This document shows positions 33,255 through 41,053 of a DNA stretch of 64,000 nucleotides, piece after piece (within the stretch, counting starts at the first letter, position 1; the number at the start of each line of letters is the position of its first letter). The stretch is from Rhizobium sp. Root1212. GTDB taxonomy: Bacteria; Pseudomonadota; Alphaproteobacteria; Rhizobiales; Rhizobiaceae. The notes under the pieces were generated by a model, which ran no database searches, had not been told where the DNA came from, and was given only the letters and a program-made list of their open reading frames with translations. The DNA lies in assembly GCF_001424985.1 (NCBI RefSeq), contig NZ_LMDA01000026.1, positions 1-64,000 on the forward strand. The letters run 5' to 3'. The position numbers were made by a program, and so were the translations under genes.

Positions 33255-33677
33255 ATGCCTTACGTCCGCAATACGCTTGCAGCCCTTGCCCTGATCTGCG
33301 TCGCTTCGCCCGCCTTCGCCTCCACCGTCAAGGTGGTGGAAGGCGGCGAGGGCGGCGGGCCGATGACGCTGACGCTCGACCAGCCGACGGTCAAGGCCGG
33401 CGAGACGACGTTTCTCGTGCACAACGATGCGATGACCGAGGAGCACGAGATGGTGCTGGTCAAGCTGAAATCCGCCGACCAGAAGATCGATGTCGTCACC
33501 GGCAAGCACCGGGTCGATGAAAAACAGCTGAAGAGCCTCGGTGAGGTTTCCGAACTGAAACCCGGCATGGACGGTCAGCTGAAGGCAAAGCTGAAACCCG
33601 GCTCCTACCTTCTCCTCTGCAACATCAAGGGCCACTTCGAGGCCGGCATGCACGCCATGCTGACGGTGACGGATTAA
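33255..33677 (+). CDS. Periplasmic cupredoxin (blue copper-like) protein
   Basis: A 140-aa exported protein with a Sec signal peptide (residues 1-22, cleavage after AFA). The fold is cupredoxin-like, and a type 1 copper site is visible: His64 in EEHEM, Cys122 in LLCNIKGH, His127 and an axial Met in the AGMHAM segment. It is probably a periplasmic electron carrier or copper-binding protein. It stands alone and is divergent from the EthD gene; its partner is not apparent. Confidence 0.82.
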   Translation: MPYVRNTLAALALICVASPAFASTVKVVEGGEGGGPMTLTLDQPTVKAGETTFLVHNDAMTEEHEMVLVKLKSADQKIDVVTGKHRVDEKQLKSLGEVSELKPGMDGQLKAKLKPGSYLLLCNIKGHFEAGMHAMLTVTD

Positions 33678-33716
33678 TCGATACGGACGCCTTCCGGAGA
33701 GAAGGCTCAATGCTGT

Positions 33717-33748
33717 GGCGATGGCGCGCCTCGGGGCACGCCATCGCC
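33717..33748. terminator. Long hairpin downstream of the cupredoxin gene
   Basis: A 10-bp perfect stem GGCGATGGCG/CGCCATCGCC with a 12-base loop. The nearest T-run (TTTTTTTT, about 33770-33777) lies 22 bp further on, so it may act as a terminator or as a transcript-end hairpin rather than as a standard intrinsic terminator. Confidence 0.5.
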
Positions 33749-33849
33749 CATCTGTATTAACTTTAAATTGTTTTTTTTGGTGATTCATCCTATGGGAGTG
33801 CTGCGTCGATCCGGTTGCGACGCCGGCTGCACAGGATCAGGTCGCCGTA

Positions 33850-34971
33850 ATGAAGATTGCCTACCTCACCAATATCCCGTCGCCCTATCGCACCGTCATG
33901 ATGGAGGCGTGGGCAGCGCGGCTGGGGCGGGAGCTTTCGGTGGAGCTTGCCGTCTATTTCACCGATGAGGACGACCAGGGGCGCGGCTGGAGCACCGCCG
34001 CCGCCCGCGACGTGCGCGAGGAGCGGTTGCCGACGATCGTCCGGGTTCCCGGCTATGGCCGGTTGAACCGTGGGCTATGGCGCATGGTAAGGGATAACGA
34101 CATCGTCATGATCGGCGGTTTCGAGCAGGCGAGCTATATCGCCGCCGCCTGTCTGGCGCGGTTGATGGGCCGCAAGGTCATCCTGCTATTCGATGGTTTC
34201 AGCCCGAAGCGGATCGGCCGGGACGCGGTGCCTGTGAAGTTTGTCAAATGGCTGACGGGCAAGCTCTCCCACGCCTGTTTCGCCAATGGTCGCGTCGGCC
34301 GCGACGTCATGCTGCGCATGGCCGGGGCGCGCGACGAGATGATCTTCAACCAGTATCTCAGCGTTTCCAGTTGTCATATCGACCGCGAGCGGCAGCTTCA
34401 GCCGGATAAGGACCGGTTGCGGGCGGAGCTTGGCCTGCCGGCTGGGAGGCCGGTCGCTGTCTTCTGCGGCTACCTCATCGCCCGCAAGCGGCCGGAACTG
34501 ATCCTTGAGGCGGTGGCGGGGCTCGATGCACGTCCGGTCATGCTGTTCATCGGCCGCGGGCCATTGCAGGATGCGCTGGAGCGGCAGGCAAGGGCGCTCG
34601 GCGTTGAGACGGTCTTTTGCGGTTTTCGCGAAGGGGCCGATCTGGCGCGGCATTATCTCGTCTCGGATTTCCTCATCCTGCCTTCCGACGATGATCCCTG
34701 GGGGCTGGTCGTCAACGAGGGCATGGCGGCGGGATTGCCGGTCATCGCCAGCGATGCCTGCGGTGCGACCCCCGATCTGGTGATCGACGGCATCACCGGC
34801 TTTTCCTTCGCGGCCGGCGACGCGGCCGATCTGCGCCGGGCGATATCGGCCATGCTCTCGGCCGACCGGCCGGCGATGGGCGAGACCGCGCGCGCCCGCA
34901 TCGCCGAATGGACGCCGGAGCATTCGGCGCGCTCGCTCACGGCCTGCGTGCGATACGTGCTGGAAGGCTGA
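33850..34971 (+). CDS. GT4-family glycosyltransferase, exopolysaccharide locus
   Basis: A 373-aa GT-B fold enzyme. The N-terminal acceptor domain starts MKIAYLTNIPSPYRTVMMEAW; the C-terminal donor domain has VFCGYLIARKRPELILEAV and the nucleotide-sugar motif DDPWGLVVNEGMAAGLPVIAS, with the EX7E-like glutamates of GT4. It adds one sugar to a lipid-linked glycan at the inner membrane. It is separated from the next glycosyltransferase by a 310-bp AT-rich gap and may have its own promoter. Confidence 0.87.
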   Translation: MKIAYLTNIPSPYRTVMMEAWAARLGRELSVELAVYFTDEDDQGRGWSTAAARDVREERLPTIVRVPGYGRLNRGLWRMVRDNDIVMIGGFEQASYIAAACLARLMGRKVILLFDGFSPKRIGRDAVPVKFVKWLTGKLSHACFANGRVGRDVMLRMAGARDEMIFNQYLSVSSCHIDRERQLQPDKDRLRAELGLPAGRPVAVFCGYLIARKRPELILEAVAGLDARPVMLFIGRGPLQDALERQARALGVETVFCGFREGADLARHYLVSDFLILPSDDDPWGLVVNEGMAAGLPVIASDACGATPDLVIDGITGFSFAAGDAADLRRAISAMLSADRPAMGETARARIAEWTPEHSARSLTACVRYVLEG

Positions 34972-35281
34972 CGGCCTCGCCGGGATTTTTGAGTTTCAAC
35001 CTTAAATGGATATTTCCCTAAAGGCGCCGCCGAAATGCCGGCAACTTTGGCGTGTGCATATCTTTGCGAAGTGTATCGGCTCCAGAAGCGCTGTTCCGCA
35101 GCGATTTGGCGAAAATAGTTCATTCTTTTCCATGAATACATTGGTTAACGCCATGTTTATTTATACAGATCGCAATTGAATAAAACTTTAGCGATTAACC
35201 GATTTTTAAAGATAGATTTGTCATCATGCAACTTAAATGAGAATAACTAAAGCACGTGATAACCCTGAGTTAGGAAACGTT
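34972..35281. promoter_or_regulatory. AT-rich regulatory region of the exopolysaccharide operon, with a CtrA-like motif
   Basis: The 310-bp gap is clearly poorer in GC than its surroundings, above all in 35100-35281. TTAA (35195-35198), seven bases, then TTAA (35206-35209) matches the CtrA full-site consensus TTAA-N7-TTAA. GGTTAACG (35143-35150) and GCGATTAACC (35191-35200) form an approximate inverted repeat. I see no gene here. No clean sigma-70 pair could be fixed. Confidence 0.55.
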
Positions 35282-36451
35282 ATGCGTGTAGCAGTTATTC
35301 ATGATTGGCTTTACGTGGTGGGCGGCGCGGAGCTGGTCTTAAAGGAAATTCTCGCCTGTTATCCGCAAGCGGACGTGTTCACCCTGTTCGATTTCCTGAG
35401 CCCGGCGGACCGCCGGAAAATCGGGCTGGGAACCACGACGACGAGCTTTCTGCAGAAGTTGCCCTTCATGAAGACGCATCACCGTTCCTTCCTGCCGCTG
35501 ATGCCGATCGCCATCGAGCAGTTCGATCTTTCCGGCTACGATCTCGTCATTTCCAGCAGCTGCGCGGTGGCCAAGGGCGTGCTGACCGGGCCGGATCAGG
35601 TGCACGTCTCCTATGTGCACTCGCCGATGCGCTATGCCTGGGACCTGCAGCACAGCTATCTCGACCAGAGCGGCTTCAAGGGCCTGAAGGCCGCCGCCGC
35701 CCGCTATCTGCTGCATCGGCTGCGCATCTGGGACAGTCGCACGGCGGCCGGGCCGAATGTGATGCTGGCCAATTCCGCCTTCATCGCCCGGCGCATCCGC
35801 AAGGTCTATTCGCGCGAGGCAAGCGTCGTCTGCCCGCCGGTGACGCTCTCCACCCGCGATCCCGTCACGTCGCGGGGCAACCACTTCCTCGCCGCAAGCC
35901 GGCTGGTGCCTTACAAGAATATCGAGCAGATCGTCCGCGCCTTCGCGCTGTTGCCGGACCAGCAGCTGATCGTCGCCGGCGACGGGCCGGAGGCGGCGCG
36001 GCTCCGGGCCATTGCCGGGCCGAACGTCTCCTTTGCCGGCTATGTCGGCAATGAGGAGCTGCGCCGGCTGATGGCGACGGCCCGCGCCTTCGTCTTTGCG
36101 GCCGAAGAGGATTTCGGCATCATCACGGTCGAGGCGCAATCGGAGGGAACGCCGGTCCTGGCGCTCGGCCGGGGCGGCTCGCGCGAAACCGTGATCGAGG
36201 GCAGCACTGGGCTGTTCTTCGACGAACCGACGCCGCAGGCGATCGCCCGCTGCGTCTCCGATTTCATCGAGATCGAGCAGGGTTTTTCGCCGCATGACTG
36301 CCGCCGCAATGCCAGCCGGTTTTCGGCCCGGCGTTTTCGCCGCGAATTCACCGAGGCGGTGCAGCAGGCCGTTCGGCAGGGGGCGAAGGAACGGGGCGAG
36401 GTCGCCTTGCCCGTCGCCTTCGCCGGCCTGATCGGGGCAGGTGGCCTATGA
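35282..36451 (+). CDS. GT4-family glycosyltransferase (mannosyltransferase-like), exopolysaccharide locus
   Basis: A 389-aa glycosyltransferase starting MRVAVIHDWLYVVGGAELVL, a typical GT4 acceptor-domain opening. SYVHSPMRYAWDLQHSYL, FLAASRLVPYKNIEQIVRAF and the donor-site segment EEDFGIITVEAQSEGTPVLA are strongly conserved in WbaZ/mannosyl-transferase-like proteins. I chose the ATG at 35282 behind TTAGGAAACG; an in-frame start 45 bases upstream adds a poor leader. It overlaps the co-polymerase gene by 4 bp. Confidence 0.9.
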   Translation: MRVAVIHDWLYVVGGAELVLKEILACYPQADVFTLFDFLSPADRRKIGLGTTTTSFLQKLPFMKTHHRSFLPLMPIAIEQFDLSGYDLVISSSCAVAKGVLTGPDQVHVSYVHSPMRYAWDLQHSYLDQSGFKGLKAAAARYLLHRLRIWDSRTAAGPNVMLANSAFIARRIRKVYSREASVVCPPVTLSTRDPVTSRGNHFLAASRLVPYKNIEQIVRAFALLPDQQLIVAGDGPEAARLRAIAGPNVSFAGYVGNEELRRLMATARAFVFAAEEDFGIITVEAQSEGTPVLALGRGGSRETVIEGSTGLFFDEPTPQAIARCVSDFIEIEQGFSPHDCRRNASRFSARRFRREFTEAVQQAVRQGAKERGEVALPVAFAGLIGAGGL

Positions 36452-38523
36452 ACAGCGCGGTCTTTGCCGAAAGCCCGGCGGGCACCGGGCGGCTCGCGGG
36501 CGGCAATCCGCTGGTGATCGTCTGGCGCCGCCGCGGGTTGTTTATCCTGGCCGCGGCCGTGGTTTTTGCCGCTGCGATGCTGGCGCTGGTGACGCTGCCG
36601 GTGCGCTATCTCGCCTCCGGCTCGATCATCGTCGCGGAGCCGGAAACCGGGCTTTCCTATCCGCCGGCCGGCTGGGCGCAAAAGGTCGGCGATCCCGCCG
36701 ATCTCGAAAGCCAGCTGTTGATGGTGCGCTCGCCACGCATCCTGCGCAAGGTGATGGACGCACCCGGCGTCGCCGATCTGGTCGCGACCGAATGTGCCCA
36801 CAGCTTCAAAATCCCCTTCGTCGGCACGCCCTGCAGCGCCTTGCAGCCGGGCAGTGCGGAGCTGCTGGATTACCTGCAGGCGCGCTATTCCTTCATCGGC
36901 GCCGGCCGCTCGCGGGTGATAACTATCGGTTATTCCTCCTTCGATCCCGATATCGCGCGGGATATGGCCAATGTGCTGATCAACGTCTTTCTCGAAGACC
37001 ATCGCCGCGGCCTGATGGAAAATCGCAGCACCGCCGCCAAGAGCTTGGAAGAGGAAATGCTGCGGCTCGATGGCGAGATCGCCAGGGCCGATGCCGAAAT
37101 CCAGGCCTATCGCAGCGAAAAGGGCCTGATGCAGGGCGCCAATGCCTCCGTGACCTCGGAGCGGCTGACGACCATCAGCCAGCAGCTTGCCAGCGCCGAG
37201 ACGGCACGGGATGCGGTTGAAGCCATTCTTTCGACCGTGAAATCGGGAGGCAATGTCGCGGCGCTACCGGCGGTGCTTGAAAGCCGCGCGGTCGCCGATA
37301 TCAAGCAGCGGCTCGCCATGGCGAGCGAAGAGGCCGAGGCCGCCGCCGTCGTGCTCGGGCCGCGCCATCCGCGCCTGCGCTCGCTGCAGGGGCAGGTGGC
37401 GACGCTGAAACACGGGCTCGATGCGGAAATCCGTATCGTCGTCGCCAGCGCCGAAAAGCGTTTCGATGCCGCGAGCGAAACCGCAAAGGCCCTGCGCACG
37501 CAGATGGACAAGGCGAAAACCGATGTCTCCGCCTCCCTCGGCGACGAAACCGCCATCGAGCAGATGGTTCGCGATGTCGGGGTCAAGCGCGCGCAATATG
37601 CGGCGCTCTACGACAAGCGCAAGGGGCTGGAATCCGAAGAGCGCGCCATGCTCGGCAGCACCCGTCTCGTCAGCCTTGCCGAACGCCCGCTGAAGCGCTT
37701 CTTCCCCAAAACCGCGCCCTTCGTCGCCGGCGGCGCGGCGCTGGCGCTGATGGCAGGCGTTGGCGCGGCGCTGCTGCGCGACCGCTGGCAGCCGGCCGCG
37801 CCCGACGGCACGCGCCCGGTCGGGCCCGCGATCATCGCCCGCTTTCCGAAAACCGCCGGTACGGGCGATCTGCGCTACGATCTCGCCGCCGCAGCCGATA
37901 ATCCCACCGTGCAAGTGGCGCTGAAGCGGCTGCTGGCGGATATCGAAGGGCGCTGCCGCTCCGTGCTGCTGCTCTCGGCCTTTGCCGGGCAGGGGCGCAG
38001 CTTCACGGCCATGGCGCTTGCCACCGCTGCCGCCGATGCCGGCCGCCGCGTGCTGCTGGTCGAGGGCGATATGCGCGCCCCGCAGCTTGGCGATGCCTTT
38101 GGCGTCCACCCGCGGGTGGTGTTGCAGGATGTGCTCGAAGGCCGCGCCGTGCCGCAGGCGGCGTTGATCCGGCTCGATGCACCCGGTGTCGACGTGATCG
38201 CCGCCGGCCCAGCCGCGACCGATCCGGCGGACCTGCTGGCAGGCCCCGGCATGGCCGGCCTGCTGGACTGGGCGAAAAGCTATGACCTCGTCGTCTTCGA
38301 TAGCCCGGCGCTCGACCGCCACATGGATGCCGGCCTCATCGCCGTCCGTGTCGATGGCGTTCTCTGCTGCACCGGCGAAGACGACCTGCGTTCGGCCGAA
38401 ATGATCGTGCGCCGGCTCGGAAATCTCGGCGCCAACATGCTCGGGCTGGTCTCGACACAGGCGCGGCTTGCCGAACGTGAAATTCCCCAATCGATGGAAA
38501 CCGGCCACAGGAGGCGGATGTGA
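36448..38523 (+). CDS. Wzz/ExoP-like polysaccharide co-polymerase with degenerate BY-kinase domain
   Basis: A 691-aa inner-membrane protein. An N-terminal membrane span, a large periplasmic coiled-coil Wzz domain (about residues 50-420), a second span (FVAGGAALALMAGVGAALL) and a cytoplasmic BY-kinase-like domain are visible. The Walker A region reads FAGQGRSF, with Arg517 where the P-loop lysine should be; Walker A' is LLVEGDMRAP and Walker B LVVFDSPA. There is no C-terminal tyrosine cluster. It should control chain length and export like ExoP, but phosphotransfer is doubtful. Coupled by short overlaps to glycosyltransferase genes on both sides. Confidence 0.85.
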   Translation: MNSAVFAESPAGTGRLAGGNPLVIVWRRRGLFILAAAVVFAAAMLALVTLPVRYLASGSIIVAEPETGLSYPPAGWAQKVGDPADLESQLLMVRSPRILRKVMDAPGVADLVATECAHSFKIPFVGTPCSALQPGSAELLDYLQARYSFIGAGRSRVITIGYSSFDPDIARDMANVLINVFLEDHRRGLMENRSTAAKSLEEEMLRLDGEIARADAEIQAYRSEKGLMQGANASVTSERLTTISQQLASAETARDAVEAILSTVKSGGNVAALPAVLESRAVADIKQRLAMASEEAEAAAVVLGPRHPRLRSLQGQVATLKHGLDAEIRIVVASAEKRFDAASETAKALRTQMDKAKTDVSASLGDETAIEQMVRDVGVKRAQYAALYDKRKGLESEERAMLGSTRLVSLAERPLKRFFPKTAPFVAGGAALALMAGVGAALLRDRWQPAAPDGTRPVGPAIIARFPKTAGTGDLRYDLAAAADNPTVQVALKRLLADIEGRCRSVLLLSAFAGQGRSFTAMALATAAADAGRRVLLVEGDMRAPQLGDAFGVHPRVVLQDVLEGRAVPQAALIRLDAPGVDVIAAGPAATDPADLLAGPGMAGLLDWAKSYDLVVFDSPALDRHMDAGLIAVRVDGVLCCTGEDDLRSAEMIVRRLGNLGANMLGLVSTQARLAEREIPQSMETGHRRRM

Positions 38524-39677
38524 AAATGCCAAGCGTCTTGTTCACCAGTCATTCGCCGGCGATCTCGGGGGCCGAGGTCGTGTTGCTCGAACTTCTCGAA
38601 CAGGGGGCAGGGGCTTCGGCCTTCGTCTTCCAGCAGGGGCCGCTTGCCGATGCGTTGACGGCCCGCGGTGTCAGCGTCACCGCCTCGCGCTGGGGCGGGC
38701 GGCTGGGTGCGGTCAAGCGCGACCGGTCGCTGCTGCGCGCCCTGCCGTTGGCATGGCCGATTGCGGCAATCGTCGTCGAACTGGCCCGCCTCGTGCCGCG
38801 CTACGATATCGTCTATGCCAATTCGCAGAAGGCCTTCATCCTCTCTGCCATCGCAACAGCCGTCTCGAAGCGGCCGCTGATCTGGCATCTGCACGATATT
38901 CCCGACCGCAGCCATTTTGGCGCAACGCAACTGAAGTTGCAGGTGGGGCTTGCCAACCGGCGCGCGGCCCGCGTCGTTGTGCCGTCGCGGGCGGTGGCGG
39001 ATGGGTTCATTGCCGCCGGTGGCCGGGCGGATCTGGTCCGTATCGTGCCGAACGGCGTGACCGCCTCTGAGGCGGGCGATATCGCCTCGGGGGCGGCGTT
39101 GCGGGCGATGCTCGGGCTCAGGCCGGGGCCGGTGATCGGCGTCTTCAGCCGGCTTGCCGCCTGGAAGGGGCAGCATGTGGTGCTGCGGGCGCTGGCGACC
39201 CTGCCTGATGTCTCACTGGTCATTGCCGGCGATGCGCTGTTCGGCGAGGAGGCCTATGCCGCGCATCTGAAGCGCCTCGCCGAAGAGCTTGGCGTTGCCG
39301 ACCGCGTCTTCTTCCTCGGCCAGCGCAGCGATGTGGCGGAGCTGATGCGGGCCGTCGATATCGTCGTGCACCCCTCGACATCGCCCGAGCCGTTCGGGCT
39401 GACGATCGTCGAGAGCATGTTTGCGGGAACACCGGTCGTCGCGACCGATATCGGCGCCGCGCCGGATATTCTCGATGGCGGCGCGGCCGGCACCATGGTC
39501 GCGCCCGGCGACAGCGATGCGCTGGCGGACGCGATCGAGCATCTGTTGTCGCACCCGGCCGAGCGGCAGGCGAAAACCGCGTTGGCGCTGCAGCGGGCGC
39601 GGGATCACTACACCGCCAAGCGCATGCGCAGCATGATCTTCGGCCTGATCGGCGGCGTCGGCGTCGAGGCCCCATGA
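38520..39677 (+). CDS. GT4-family glycosyltransferase, exopolysaccharide locus
   Basis: A 385-aa GT-B enzyme. The C-terminal domain has GVFSRLAAWKGQHVVLRAL and the donor motif SPEPFGLTIVESMFAGTPVV. I chose the GTG at 38520 (MKMPSVLFTSHSP) because AGGAGG lies 5 bp upstream; the ATG two codons later is 11 bp from that site. It overlaps the co-polymerase gene by 4 bp and the polymerase-like gene by 4 bp. Confidence 0.87.
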   Translation: MKMPSVLFTSHSPAISGAEVVLLELLEQGAGASAFVFQQGPLADALTARGVSVTASRWGGRLGAVKRDRSLLRALPLAWPIAAIVVELARLVPRYDIVYANSQKAFILSAIATAVSKRPLIWHLHDIPDRSHFGATQLKLQVGLANRRAARVVVPSRAVADGFIAAGGRADLVRIVPNGVTASEAGDIASGAALRAMLGLRPGPVIGVFSRLAAWKGQHVVLRALATLPDVSLVIAGDALFGEEAYAAHLKRLAEELGVADRVFFLGQRSDVAELMRAVDIVVHPSTSPEPFGLTIVESMFAGTPVVATDIGAAPDILDGGAAGTMVAPGDSDALADAIEHLLSHPAERQAKTALALQRARDHYTAKRMRSMIFGLIGGVGVEAP

Positions 39678-41053
39678 GAGGCGCGGCCGAAGCGAGGACG
39701 GGTTTTGCGCTTGCCGTGCCCGGCTGGCTGGCGGCGGGCCTGCTGTTTGCCGGCGTGCTGGCGATCGCGCCGGTGGCCGGGTCTCTGGCGCGTTTCGTCT
39801 TCATTCTCGGCTGTGCCGGTGTGGGCTGGCATGCGTGGCGGCAGGGGCGGGCGGCACACCTGCAAACCATGCTCGTGCTGTTTTCCTTCGCGCCCTTTGC
39901 CCGGCGTATCGTCGATTTTTTCAGCGGGTTCGATCAGGGCGGCATCATGCTGGTCGGGCCGCTTCTGGCGCTTCTTGCGGCGGTGCCGGCGCTTCTGCCG
40001 CTGCTCGATGGCCAATCCGATCCGCTCGGTGGGGGGCGTGCGCCGCTCACCATCGTTTTCGGCTGTGTGGTCTATGCGGCGCTGTTGTCGCTGTTTCAGG
40101 GCGGCTGGGGCGATGCCTCGGCCGGTGCGCTGAAATGGGCGGCGCCGCTTCTCTATGGGCTGGCGCTGATCGAGACGGGGGAGCGCGACCGGCTGGTGCA
40201 GGCAGCGACCTCGGCCTTCATGGTCATCCTGCCCGTCATCGGTCTTTATGGGGCCTTCCAGTATGTCGATCCGCCGGAATGGGATCGCTACTGGATGCAA
40301 TTCGCCACCGCCGTCACCGCCGGTCTGCCGGAGCCCTATGAGGTCCGCGTCTACAGTATGCTGAACGGGCCGGCGAGCTTCGCCACCTTCACGGCGGCGG
40401 GGCTGCTGCTTGTGTCGTTCCTGCGGCCTTTGTGGGTGTCCTGCCTGGTCTGCGGCCCGGCGCTGCTGGCGCTGATGCTGTCGCAATATCGCACGGCGTG
40501 GATTTCGCTCGCGGTCGGGCTGCTGTTTTGCGTGTTCTTCGTGCGCACCCGGTTCCGGGCCGGCACGATCCTGTCCGCTATGGCCGCAGCAGGGGCCTTC
40601 GCCGCGACGATCCCGCCCTTCAGCGACGTGCTGGAGGAGCGGCTGGCGACGCTTGGGCAGGGTAGCGACGACGGCAGCTTTCAGGAGCGGCTGGCTCAAT
40701 TCGTCACCCTCTGGAACCTGCCGGACAGTTCGCTGTTCGGCACCGGCTTCACCACGGCTGATGCCGGTGTCGCCGGCCAGATGCCGGTCGATGGCATGCT
40801 GATCGCCTGCTGGCTGATGATGGGCGTCTTCGTCGGGCTGATCTGCCTTGCCGCCTTCGTCTGGGCGGCGGGGCGGATGATCGCCGGTGCGGTTGCGGGC
40901 CAGACGCCGGAGGCAATCGTGCTGGGCGGACTGGGCTGCGGTGCGCTGTCGCAAATGCCGCTCGCCAGCCTCGCTTCGGGCGAACTCGGCTTCCTGTTCT
41001 GGAGCTTCGCCGCCATCGCCTGCCTGCCGGAAAAGGGGGGACGGCGATGGTAG
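39674..41053 (+). CDS. O-antigen polymerase/ligase-like membrane protein (Wzy/ExoQ-like)
   Basis: A 459-aa protein with at least ten hydrophobic spans. A loop between the central spans carries LSQYRTAWISLAVGL, which resembles the Wzy_C ligase/polymerase signature, and a large soluble loop (DDGSFQERLAQFVTLW) follows. It probably joins repeat units at the outer face of the inner membrane. Assignment rests on topology, weak motifs and position between a glycosyltransferase gene and a flippase gene. Confidence 0.75.
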   Translation: MRGAAEARTGFALAVPGWLAAGLLFAGVLAIAPVAGSLARFVFILGCAGVGWHAWRQGRAAHLQTMLVLFSFAPFARRIVDFFSGFDQGGIMLVGPLLALLAAVPALLPLLDGQSDPLGGGRAPLTIVFGCVVYAALLSLFQGGWGDASAGALKWAAPLLYGLALIETGERDRLVQAATSAFMVILPVIGLYGAFQYVDPPEWDRYWMQFATAVTAGLPEPYEVRVYSMLNGPASFATFTAAGLLLVSFLRPLWVSCLVCGPALLALMLSQYRTAWISLAVGLLFCVFFVRTRFRAGTILSAMAAAGAFAATIPPFSDVLEERLATLGQGSDDGSFQERLAQFVTLWNLPDSSLFGTGFTTADAGVAGQMPVDGMLIACWLMMGVFVGLICLAAFVWAAGRMIAGAVAGQTPEAIVLGGLGCGALSQMPLASLASGELGFLFWSFAAIACLPEKGGRRW

